Shown: one piece after another, positions 13,665 to 21,314 of the stretch
Position numbering within the stretch: the first letter of the stretch is position 1
How the letters are laid out: each line of letters begins with the position of its first letter
Assembly (NCBI GenBank): GCA_945876755.1
Contig: CAMCPM010000001.1
Location: 124,001-188,000, forward strand
Direction of reading: 5' to 3'
DNA length: 64,000 nucleotides
Origin: an uncultured Clostridia bacterium
GTDB lineage: Bacteria > Bacillota > Clostridia > Oscillospirales > Ruminococcaceae
Translations under genes and position numbers: made by a program
The notes under the pieces: model-generated
Database searches by the model: none
Told to the model about the DNA's origin: nothing
The model's input: only the letters and a program-made list of their open reading frames with translations

Positions 13665-14585
13665 GTGATTTATACGGTTACATTCAATCCTGCGCTTGAT
13701 TACGTGGTACATACCGACGACTTTGTCATGGGCGGAACAAACCGCGCCTCCTCTGAACAGCTTCTCGCCGGAGGAAAGGGCATCAACGTTTCCGTGGTGC
13801 TGAACAATCTCGGTACTGAAAGCGTTGCGCTTGGTTTTACGGCAGGGTTCACGGGTGCTGTTATTCGGAATATGACTGAATCGCAGGGCTGCAAATGTGA
13901 TTTTATTGAACTCCCCTGCGGCTTTTCAAGGATAAACGTCAAGCTGAAAACAGATAACGAAACTGAAATAAACGGTATGGGTCCGGATATTCCGCAGGAA
14001 AGCATGGATATGCTTATGAAAAAGCTTGACAAGCTTAAACCAGATGATTTTCTCGTTCTGGCAGGAAGCATTCCGCGGTCGCTTCCGGATACGATTTACC
14101 GCGATATAATGGAACGCCTTTCGGGAAAGGGAGTACATTTCGTTGTTGACGCAGCAAATAAGCTTCTGCTGAACGTACTTGACCTAAAACCGTTTCTTAT
14201 CAAACCTAATCATATCGAACTTGGAGAAATCTTCGGTGAAAATCTTAAAGGCGACAAGATAAAAGCGGCGTACTATGCGGAAATACTCAAAAACAGAGGT
14301 GCAAGAAATGTCCTTGTTTCAATGGCTGAGGACGGAGCTGTTCTTGCCGCAGAAGACGGAAAGGTATATTTCTGTGACGCTCCGAAAGGTACTGCGGTAA
14401 ATTCTGTAGGTGCGGGAGATTCTATGGTTGCCGGATTTCTGACCGGCTGGTGCAGTTCCCACAGCTTTGATGAGGCTCTTAAAACCGGTATTGCAGCAGG
14501 AAGCGCAAGCGCATTTTCGGCGTTCCTTGCAGAAAAAGACGATGTTGAACGTCTTTGCCGAAACATAAAAATTTCAGTTAAATAA
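13665..14585 (+). CDS. fruK: 1-phosphofructokinase (PfkB family)
   Basis: 306 aa. PfkB/ribokinase fold: N-terminal MIYTVTFNPALDYVV, GGKGINVSVVLNNLG (PfkB signature 1) and C-terminal NSVGAGDSMVAGFLTG (signature 2, with the catalytic Asp in GAGD). N-terminal TFNPALD is typical of 1-phosphofructokinase, which makes fructose 1,6-bisphosphate from fructose 1-phosphate; tagatose-6-phosphate kinase is the alternative. No fructose PTS gene lies next to it. A GTG start at 13665 with TGGAGGA upstream. Confidence 0.85.
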   Translation: MIYTVTFNPALDYVVHTDDFVMGGTNRASSEQLLAGGKGINVSVVLNNLGTESVALGFTAGFTGAVIRNMTESQGCKCDFIELPCGFSRINVKLKTDNETEINGMGPDIPQESMDMLMKKLDKLKPDDFLVLAGSIPRSLPDTIYRDIMERLSGKGVHFVVDAANKLLLNVLDLKPFLIKPNHIELGEIFGENLKGDKIKAAYYAEILKNRGARNVLVSMAEDGAVLAAEDGKVYFCDAPKGTAVNSVGAGDSMVAGFLTGWCSSHSFDEALKTGIAAGSASAFSAFLAEKDDVERLCRNIKISVK

Positions 14586-14721
14586 AATACATATATAAAA
14601 GTATATATCATATGCCGTAATGGAATTTTACTTTTCTGTGTCCGTTGTGGTATAATATTTACAGTTATGTTTTGGGTCGAAAATGTTTAAGGATTGTATA
14701 ATGAAAGGAATGATATACGTT

Positions 14722-16143
14722 ATGATGTTCGATACCAGTGTGCAGGAGCTTAAATATAAGGTTCTGCGTGAGGTTGCAAAGCTTGCCTTTGATGACAGGC
14801 TTGAGGAGGGTATGCTCGATATTGCAAAGATAATCGTTCCCGGACCTCAGCCTACTATGCGCTGCTGTATCTATAAGGAACGTGCAATTGTGAACGAACG
14901 TGTAAAGTTCGCTATGAATCAGGGAAAAACAAACAATGTTATCGAAGTCCTGCCGATTGCCTGTGATGAATGTCCCGTTGACGGCATACAGGTTTCTCAG
15001 GCGTGCAGAGGCTGTATCGCTCACCGCTGCATGAATGCCTGTCCCAAGGATGCTATCAGAATTGTTGACCACAAAGCGGTAATCGACAAGACAAAATGCG
15101 TCGAGTGTGGAAGATGTCTTGCGGCGTGTCCTTATTCGGCTATTGTAAAGAATGAACGTCCCTGCGTAAGAGCCTGCAAACCTAAGGCAATTTCAATTGA
15201 TGAAAACCGCTGCGCAAAAATTGACGATGAAAAATGCATTGCCTGCGGCGCTTGTGTTTATCAGTGTCCTTTTGGTGCGATAAGCGATAAATCCTACATA
15301 CTTGATACTATTGACATAATAAAAAATTCTGACGGAAACAAGAGTTACAATGTTCACGCTGTTGTTGCTCCTTCTATTTCCGGACAGTTTGCCGTGCCTC
15401 TCGGTAAGGTAGTTTCGGGACTTAAGCAGCTTGGCTTCAGAAGCGTTATGGAAGCGGCTCTCGGCGCTGATATGGTTGCATACAAGGAAGCTTCCGAGCT
15501 GGTAGAAAAAGGATTCCTGACAAGCTCCTGCTGTCCTGCCTTTGTACGGTACATAGAGACTCAGTTCCCGGAGATGAAGGATAAGATATCACACAATCTT
15601 TCGCCTATGGCTGAAATTGCCAAGTACATGAAGAAGCACGAACCAAACTGCAAGATCGTATTTATCGGACCATGTACTGCAAAAAAGATGGAAGCAAAAA
15701 AAGAAAGTGTAAGTCCTTATATCGACAACGTTATCACATTCGAGGAGCTTCAGGCTCTGTTCGACGCCCGTGGAATCAGTCTTGAAGCACTTGAAAATCA
15801 GCCGCTTGACAATGCTTCTTACTTCGGAAGAATTTTTGCAAGAAGCGGCGGTCTTGCCGACGCTGTTGCTCAGGCTCTCAAGGAAATGGAAATTCCCGAT
15901 GAAGTATTCAAGCTGAATGCAGTAAGCTGTGACGGCATAGACAATTGCAGAACGGCTCTTCTCAAGGCGCAGAAAGGCGTTGGTACAGAAAACTTTATTG
16001 AAGGTATGGCTTGTATTGACGGCTGTATCGGCGGTGCTGCGTGCCTTACCCATGGTCCTAAAGACAGACTTGCCGTTGACAGATACGGTAAGGAAGCAGC
16101 CGAAAAGACAATTCGGGATTCTATTTACGTTCTTGAACTTTGA
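14722..16143 (+). CDS. hydA2: [FeFe] hydrogenase, small monomeric group-B-type
   Basis: Reversible proton/H2 chemistry at an H-cluster, probably using ferredoxin. 473 aa from the ATG at 14722 (AAAGGA upstream). Residues ~80-190 hold several 4Fe-4S motifs: CRGCIAHRCMNACP, CVECGRCLAACP and CIACGACVYQCP. The H-cluster domain has L1 TSCCPAF, L2 IGPCTAKK and L3 MACIDGCIGGAACL, all four cluster Cys in place. It lacks the [2Fe-2S] N-terminal domain of group-A enzymes. It precedes rex and the sensory hydrogenase gene, an arrangement similar to that described for hydA2/hydS in Ruminococcus albus. The symbol follows that usage and is tentative. Confidence 0.9.
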   Translation: MMFDTSVQELKYKVLREVAKLAFDDRLEEGMLDIAKIIVPGPQPTMRCCIYKERAIVNERVKFAMNQGKTNNVIEVLPIACDECPVDGIQVSQACRGCIAHRCMNACPKDAIRIVDHKAVIDKTKCVECGRCLAACPYSAIVKNERPCVRACKPKAISIDENRCAKIDDEKCIACGACVYQCPFGAISDKSYILDTIDIIKNSDGNKSYNVHAVVAPSISGQFAVPLGKVVSGLKQLGFRSVMEAALGADMVAYKEASELVEKGFLTSSCCPAFVRYIETQFPEMKDKISHNLSPMAEIAKYMKKHEPNCKIVFIGPCTAKKMEAKKESVSPYIDNVITFEELQALFDARGISLEALENQPLDNASYFGRIFARSGGLADAVAQALKEMEIPDEVFKLNAVSCDGIDNCRTALLKAQKGVGTENFIEGMACIDGCIGGAACLTHGPKDRLAVDRYGKEAAEKTIRDSIYVLEL

Positions 16144-16283
16144 TACGCATAAGCTATATAAAACTGATTATACCATTTCTGTCGTCTGAAATACCCTTTT
16201 TGAACGTACTTTCATACGGAGAAATGATTGCTTCACATTGACCGGTTTTTTCTTAAACATAAAAAGGAGAGCATATTCGTAAA

Positions 16284-16931
16284 ATGAACGGTGAATCTGA
16301 AATCAGAAGCATATCAAGGGAAGCCCTAAGGCGGCTGCCCATATATCTTGATTATTTCAAACACAGAAAGCTTGACAGCTGTGATTATATTCAGTCAGAG
16401 GAAATCGAAGCAGACCTGAACGCTTGTGCAAAAGAAGATTTGTACTCGGTGGGAGCAGTTCCGGATATTCAGACAGGCGCATATAACGTTAATGAAGTAA
16501 TTGAGACGTTAAACAGTTTTCTTGACTGTGAAAACTCAAAGGATGCGGTTATTGTCGGTGCAGGTCAGTTGGGAAAAACTCTCCTTGCTTACGACGGATT
16601 TGCAAGCTATGGGCTGAACATTGTTGCGGCGTTTGACATTGACCCTGCCGTTATAGGAGGAAATGTCAGGGGCAAACAGATCTTCTCGGTTGAAAAGATG
16701 AAAAATCTCTGCGAGAGAATGAATATTCATATCGGGATAATTACCGTTCCGGCAAGAAGCGCTCAGCGTACTGCAGAGCTTATGGTAAAATGCGGTATAA
16801 AGGCGATATGGAACTTTTCTCCCGTTATTCTGAAGCTGCCGGAAGATATAATCGTTCAGGACGAAAATATGGCGGCTTCGCTGGCGGTTCTGTCAAACAA
16901 GCTTAAACAGAAAATGAAGGATAATTTCTGA
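16284..16931 (+). CDS. rex: Redox-sensing transcriptional repressor Rex
   Basis: 215 aa. Winged-helix DNA-binding N-terminus (SREALRRLPIYLDYFKHR, ending with VGAVPDIQTGAYNV), then a Rossmann NAD(H) domain with GAGQLGKTLLAY and the acidic AAFDIDP. The C-terminal swapped helix is ENMAASLAVLSNKLKQ. Rex releases DNA when NADH/NAD+ is high and controls fermentation and hydrogenase genes. It sits between two hydrogenase genes. I did not find a clear TTGTTAA-N4-TTAACAA type operator in the neighbouring gaps. AAAAAGGAGA precedes the ATG. Confidence 0.94.
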   Translation: MNGESEIRSISREALRRLPIYLDYFKHRKLDSCDYIQSEEIEADLNACAKEDLYSVGAVPDIQTGAYNVNEVIETLNSFLDCENSKDAVIVGAGQLGKTLLAYDGFASYGLNIVAAFDIDPAVIGGNVRGKQIFSVEKMKNLCERMNIHIGIITVPARSAQRTAELMVKCGIKAIWNFSPVILKLPEDIIVQDENMAASLAVLSNKLKQKMKDNF

Positions 16932-16949
16932 TTTATTTACAATTTGCTG

Positions 16950-16978
16950 TTGACGAAACGCTCATAAAATGGTATATT
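16950..16978 (+). promoter_or_regulatory. Promoter of the [2Fe-2S] protein gene
   Basis: TTGACG (16950-16955), 17 nt, TATATT (16973-16978), between rex and the 17034 gene. Confidence 0.75.
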
Positions 16979-17033
16979 ATTCTCATGGGATTTTTAGTCG
17001 AAAAACATAAAATTATAGATTGGATGTTGCATT

Positions 17034-17276
17034 ATGAACGTGTATGTTTGTGTCGGAAGCTCCTGCCATCTTAAAGGTTCTTATAAAATTATTGAACTGA
17101 TGAAGGAGAATATTGAAAAAAATAATCTGGAGGACAAGGTTTCGCTTTCTGCGGCTTTTTGTCTCGGAAAATGCACCACAGGCGTTACCATTAAGGTTGA
17201 CGATGAGATCGTATGCGGCGTGTCGCCTGAGAACTTTTCGGAAATCTTCAGAAAATATATTATCGAGCGTGTATGA
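17034..17276 (+). CDS. Thioredoxin-like [2Fe-2S] ferredoxin (HydC/NuoE-domain type)
   Basis: 80 aa. Four cluster Cys occur as CVGSSC near residue 6 and CLGKC near residue 44, the spacing of the thioredoxin-like 2Fe-2S fold found in NuoE, HoxE and the HydC subunit of bifurcating hydrogenases. A small electron carrier. Its place between rex and the sensory hydrogenase suggests it passes electrons to or from one of the two hydrogenases. There are no NADH-binding NuoF-like genes nearby, so it is not part of a local bifurcating complex. Confidence 0.88.
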   Translation: MNVYVCVGSSCHLKGSYKIIELMKENIEKNNLEDKVSLSAAFCLGKCTTGVTIKVDDEIVCGVSPENFSEIFRKYIIERV

Positions 17277-17346
17277 TTTATGCTGATACCCGTTAACAAG
17301 ATGTTATTTGCTTCTTTTATTGGGAATAGGCTTTGATATGAACGTG

Positions 17347-17399
17347 CGCAGGCAGACTAACGGTTTATTGCCGGTGCCTGCGTGCGTTTCTTTTATTTT
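17347..17399 (+). terminator. Terminator or attenuator ahead of the sensory hydrogenase
   Basis: CGCAGGCA (17347-17354) pairs with TGCCTGCG (17375-17382), followed by a T-rich run (TTTCTTTTATTTT). It lies between the [2Fe-2S] gene and the next ATG at 17419 with no clear new promoter, so read-through may set hydS expression. Confidence 0.7.
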
Positions 17400-17418
17400 G
17401 AAAGGAAGAATTACTGCT

Positions 17419-19101
17419 ATGACTGAGACTGTTAATTATCTCCAGCTTAAAACCTCGAACTGTAAAAACTGCTACAAGTGTATAAGACACTGTTCGGTTA
17501 AGTCAATCAAATTTTCCGGAAATCAGGCGCATATTCTGCCTAACGAGTGCATACTTTGCGGTACCTGTTATGTTGTCTGCCCGCAGAATGCAAAGCAGAT
17601 AAGGAATGATATAAGAAACGTTAAAAGCGCTATTGCCGACGGTAAAACCGTTATTGCAAGTCTTGCTCCCTCATTTGCTGCAAATTACGGCGTTGGTATA
17701 ACCGCAATGTCAAACGCTCTAAAAAAGCTTGGATTTGCTTTTGCTGAAGAAACTTCAATCGGTGCGGAAATTGTTAAAAAGCAATATGAAAAAATTCTTG
17801 CAAACGGTGAGACCGACGTGCTGATATCCTCCTGCTGCCATACCGTAAACACGCTTATCCAGAAATATTATCCCGACCAGCTCCCAAAGCTTGCACACGT
17901 TCTCTCCCCTATGCAGGCGCACTGTGCCCGTATTAAGGAAAACAATCCCGGTGCTTACGTTGTTTTTATTGGTCCTTGTATTTCCAAAAAGGAAGAAGCG
18001 GATAAGTATAAGGGCTACGCCGATACTGTACTTACATACAGCGAGCTTTCAGATTGGTTTGAAAGCGAAGACATAAAGCTTGAAAATTGTCCCGATGAGA
18101 GCGAACACAACCGTTCTGCGCTTTTCCCTACCACGGGAGGAATTATCCGTTCAATGAACAGAGATGATCTTCCTTACAGCTTTATAACCGTTGATGGAAT
18201 CGAAAACTGCCAGAAAGCGCTTGAAGATATCAGAAACGGTGAGATCAAGGGATGCTTTATTGAGATGTCCGCCTGTGCAGGAAGCTGTATCGGTGGTCCG
18301 GTAATGGAAAATAAAAAGCCCGAACCTGTAAAGAATTTTCTTGCCATTGACAGATATGCAGGAAAGAACGATACTCTGAACAATATTCCCGATTTTGACG
18401 CTGTGAAGAAAAGCTTTGCAGTTGAGGCAGGCTATAAGGATTATCCAAGCGAGGCTCAAATCAAGGAGATACTTATGAAAATGGGCAAGACCACTCCCGA
18501 CCACGAGCTTAACTGCGGCAGCTGCGGATATAATACCTGCCGTGAAAAGGCTGTTGCGGTATATCAGGGTAAGGCTGACTTTACAATGTGTCTGCCGTAT
18601 CTCAAGGAAAAGGCCGAATCCTTCTCGGACAATATCATCAACAACACTCCAAACGGTATTCTTGTTCTTAACGAGGACTTTGAAGTTCAGCTTATCAACA
18701 AGGCTGCCTGCCATATGATGAAAATTAAAAATCAGTCGGACGTTCTCGGATGTCCCGTAATAAGGATACTTAATCCTACCGAGTATATGAATGTTTATGC
18801 AAATAACCAGAACGTTTATGAAAAGAAAACCTATCTTGCCGAATACCAGCTTTATGTTGAGGAAACCATTATATATGACAGGAATTATCACATAATAATG
18901 AGTATTATGCGCGATATTACCGATGAAGAAAATCGCCGCACCAAAAAGGAAAATACAAATATGCAGGCGGTCGAAATCACTGACAAGGTTATCGACAAGC
19001 AGATGCGCGTGGTTCAGGAAATCGCTTCCCTGCTGGGAGAAACTACCGCTGAAACAAAGATCGCTCTTACTAAGCTGAAGGAGACTCTGGTCGATGAATA
19101 A
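17419..19101 (+). CDS. hydS: Sensory [FeFe] hydrogenase with PAS domain (HydS/group C)
   Basis: 560 aa. N-terminal ferredoxin motifs (CKNCYKCIRHC; CILCGTCYVVCP). The H-cluster domain is altered relative to catalytic enzymes: L1 SSCCHTV, L2 IGPCISKK, L3 SACAGSCIGGP. Next is a Fes/4Fe-4S domain with CGSCGYNTC plus a later Cys (~375-415), then a PAS domain (~425-515, NTPNGILVLNEDFEVQLIN to SIMRDITDEE) and a helical tail. This is the proposed H2-sensor architecture: H-cluster signal passed through Fe-S and PAS to an output. The stop overlaps the phosphatase gene by 8 nt, so the output partner is probably that protein. AAAGGAAG precedes the ATG. Confidence 0.9.
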   Translation: MTETVNYLQLKTSNCKNCYKCIRHCSVKSIKFSGNQAHILPNECILCGTCYVVCPQNAKQIRNDIRNVKSAIADGKTVIASLAPSFAANYGVGITAMSNALKKLGFAFAEETSIGAEIVKKQYEKILANGETDVLISSCCHTVNTLIQKYYPDQLPKLAHVLSPMQAHCARIKENNPGAYVVFIGPCISKKEEADKYKGYADTVLTYSELSDWFESEDIKLENCPDESEHNRSALFPTTGGIIRSMNRDDLPYSFITVDGIENCQKALEDIRNGEIKGCFIEMSACAGSCIGGPVMENKKPEPVKNFLAIDRYAGKNDTLNNIPDFDAVKKSFAVEAGYKDYPSEAQIKEILMKMGKTTPDHELNCGSCGYNTCREKAVAVYQGKADFTMCLPYLKEKAESFSDNIINNTPNGILVLNEDFEVQLINKAACHMMKIKNQSDVLGCPVIRILNPTEYMNVYANNQNVYEKKTYLAEYQLYVEETIIYDRNYHIIMSIMRDITDEENRRTKKENTNMQAVEITDKVIDKQMRVVQEIASLLGETTAETKIALTKLKETLVDE

Positions 19102-20266
19102 TTTATGTACCGATATCGGTTTCAACAGTATCAACAAAAAGGGAGAGCAGCTTTGCGGAGACCACGTTGAGATCGTTGAGCAAAACGAAAACAGCTTTGT
19201 ACTGGTTCTTGCCGATGGTCTCGGAAGCGGCGTAAAAGCTTGTATCCTTTCGACCCTTACATCAAAAATCATTTCCACAATGATGGCAAACAATCTCAGT
19301 ATTGAGGACTGCGTTGCAACTATTGCAGCTACCCTTCCCGTGTGCGAAAAGCGCGGTATTGCCTATTCGACATTTACCATTATACGAATCAACAACAACA
19401 GCGAGGCGGAAATAATTCAGTATGATAACCCTCACGTCATAATGCTTCGCGGAGGAATGAACTATGAATACCCACGTACAGGTATGGATATTGAAGGTAA
19501 AACTATCTACAAATCCAAACTCCAGCTTGAAAAAAATGATGTGTTCATTGCTATGAGTGACGGAGCCATTTACGCAGGTGTTGGTAAAACTCTGAACTTT
19601 GGCTGGCAGCGTGACAGCATTATCGACTTTATGGTGGGAAATTACGATAAAAAAATGTCCGCAAAGGGTATTTCCCAGCTTCTTCTTGACGAATGCAACA
19701 CTCTTTACGGAGGCGAACCCGGTGACGATACCACTATTGCCGCTATAAAGATTCGTCAGCGCATTCCTATGAATCTGATGATAGGTCCGCCGTCCAACCC
19801 GGGAGATCTGAAAAAAATGCAGACTCTTTTCTTTGCAAAAGAGGGCAAACATATCGTCTGCGGAGGTACAACTTCAAAGCTTGCTGCTGAATATCTGGGC
19901 AAGCCCGTTGTTCCGTGTCTTGATTATATTGACCCGGAAATTCCGCCAATCGCAAAAATTGAGGGCGTTGACCTTGTTACAGAGGGCGTCGTTACAATGA
20001 CAAAGGTGCTGGAGTACGCAAACGAATATCTTGACGGCACCATCAGCATAAGCGATCTGAGTATTCGCAAGGACGGTGCTTCACGTATTGCACAGCTTCT
20101 TTTTGAGGAGGCTACCGATATCAGCTTCTATGTAGGACGTGCAATCAACCCTGCACATCAGAATCCAAAGCTTCCCATTAACTTCAACATCAAAATGCAG
20201 CTTATTGACGAAATAAGCCGAAAGCTTAAAGAAATGGGAAAAAACATCAACGTTTCGTACTTTTAA
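19094..20266 (+). CDS. SpoIIE/PP2C-type serine phosphatase with extra C-terminal domain
   Basis: 390 aa. PP2C/SpoIIE core, residues ~1-230: CGDHVEI, LADGLGSG (metal Asp), AMSDGA and GDDTTIAAI near the end carry the metal-binding Asp residues. Residues ~235-390 form a second domain (GPPSNPGDLKKMQTLFF, VCGGTTSKLAAEYL) that is not part of classical SpoIIE; I do not recognise it. Translationally coupled to hydS by an 8-nt overlap, so it probably dephosphorylates an unknown partner in response to H2 or redox state. No anti-sigma or STAS gene is adjacent. Confidence 0.87.
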   Translation: MNNLCTDIGFNSINKKGEQLCGDHVEIVEQNENSFVLVLADGLGSGVKACILSTLTSKIISTMMANNLSIEDCVATIAATLPVCEKRGIAYSTFTIIRINNNSEAEIIQYDNPHVIMLRGGMNYEYPRTGMDIEGKTIYKSKLQLEKNDVFIAMSDGAIYAGVGKTLNFGWQRDSIIDFMVGNYDKKMSAKGISQLLLDECNTLYGGEPGDDTTIAAIKIRQRIPMNLMIGPPSNPGDLKKMQTLFFAKEGKHIVCGGTTSKLAAEYLGKPVVPCLDYIDPEIPPIAKIEGVDLVTEGVVTMTKVLEYANEYLDGTISISDLSIRKDGASRIAQLLFEEATDISFYVGRAINPAHQNPKLPINFNIKMQLIDEISRKLKEMGKNINVSYF

Positions 20267-20317
20267 TGCCGCGGCTTAATAGGGATTGTGCCGTGATACG
20301 AAAGGGAATGGTCATCT

Positions 20318-21253
20318 GTGAATTTAATGCACTTAAAATATCTTGTGGAGGTTGAAAAAACAGGTTCTATAACAAAGGCGGCTTCATCGCTTTTTATGGG
20401 ACAGCCTAACCTCAGCAAGGCGATAAAGGAAGTTGAAAACGAAGTCGGTGCGCCGATTTTTAAACGTATATCAAAGGGTGTTGAGCCTACCGAAAAAGGC
20501 AGAGAATTCCTTAAATGTGCAAAGGCAATTATCCAGCAAATGGATAAAATGGAAAACCTTTTTAAACCCGAGGTAAGCGACATTCTCAACTTCAATATTT
20601 CCGTTCCGAGAGCGTCTTATGCGGCATATGCCTTTTCGCGCTTTGTTTCGGAGCTTGATCAAAGCCGAAGGTTTGCGGTAAATTATCGTGAAGCGAATTC
20701 CCTTGACACGATAAACAGCGTGCTTGAAGGCGAGTTTGCAATGGGAATTATCCGCTATGAAGAAGCGTATGAAGATTTTTTCCTCTCGCTGCTTGCAGAC
20801 AAGGAGCTGAAAAGCGAGGAGATATGGGATTTCTCATACCTTGTACTAATGTCGGAGCAGAGCGAACTTGCAGTAAAGGAAACCGTAACGGCAGCTGATT
20901 TGGAAAATTATATTGAAGTTGTTCACGGAGATATTTCAGTGCCTTATCTTTCCGAAACATATCTTAAAAAGACCGCTGCCGGTGAGCATAACAGAGTTTT
21001 TGTCTACGACCGCGGAAGTCAGTTCAATATTCTTGATAATGTTCAAAATTCGTTTATGTGGGTCTCCCCTCTTCCTGAATCGGAGCTGAAGCGCAACGGA
21101 CTTGTCCAGAAGCGCTGCACGGATATCGTGAAAAGAAGCAAGGATGTACTTATTCAGGAGCGGCATTATCACCGTACCGATGAGGACAAGGCGTTCATCA
21201 CAGAGCTTTTCAAGGTTCGTGACGAGCTTGAAAATACTTTGAAAAAAATATGA
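20318..21253 (+). CDS. LysR-family transcriptional regulator
   Basis: 311 aa, start GTG at 20318 (AAAGGGAATGG upstream). The N-terminal winged HTH is MHLKYLVEVEKTGSITKAASSLFMGQPNLSKAIKEVE, split as the usual LysR recognition region; the C-terminal ~220 residues are the periplasmic-binding-like effector domain. LysR activators usually control a neighbouring divergent gene, but here it follows the phosphatase in the same direction, 50 nt downstream, and is closed by a terminator. It may be the last gene of the hydrogenase module or an independent regulator. The effector is unknown. Confidence 0.88.
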   Translation: MNLMHLKYLVEVEKTGSITKAASSLFMGQPNLSKAIKEVENEVGAPIFKRISKGVEPTEKGREFLKCAKAIIQQMDKMENLFKPEVSDILNFNISVPRASYAAYAFSRFVSELDQSRRFAVNYREANSLDTINSVLEGEFAMGIIRYEEAYEDFFLSLLADKELKSEEIWDFSYLVLMSEQSELAVKETVTAADLENYIEVVHGDISVPYLSETYLKKTAAGEHNRVFVYDRGSQFNILDNVQNSFMWVSPLPESELKRNGLVQKRCTDIVKRSKDVLIQERHYHRTDEDKAFITELFKVRDELENTLKKI

Positions 21254-21263
21254 TAAAACAGCA

Positions 21264-21300
21264 AAAGAGTTCCGGAGCATAAAATCCGGAACTCTTTTTT
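21264..21300. terminator. Intrinsic terminator, probably bidirectional
   Basis: AAAGAGTTCCGGA (21264-21276) pairs with TCCGGAACTCTTT (21285-21297), followed by T. It separates convergent units ending at 21253 (+) and 21315 (-). Confidence 0.92.
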
Positions 21301-21314
21301 ACACTATAAAATTA

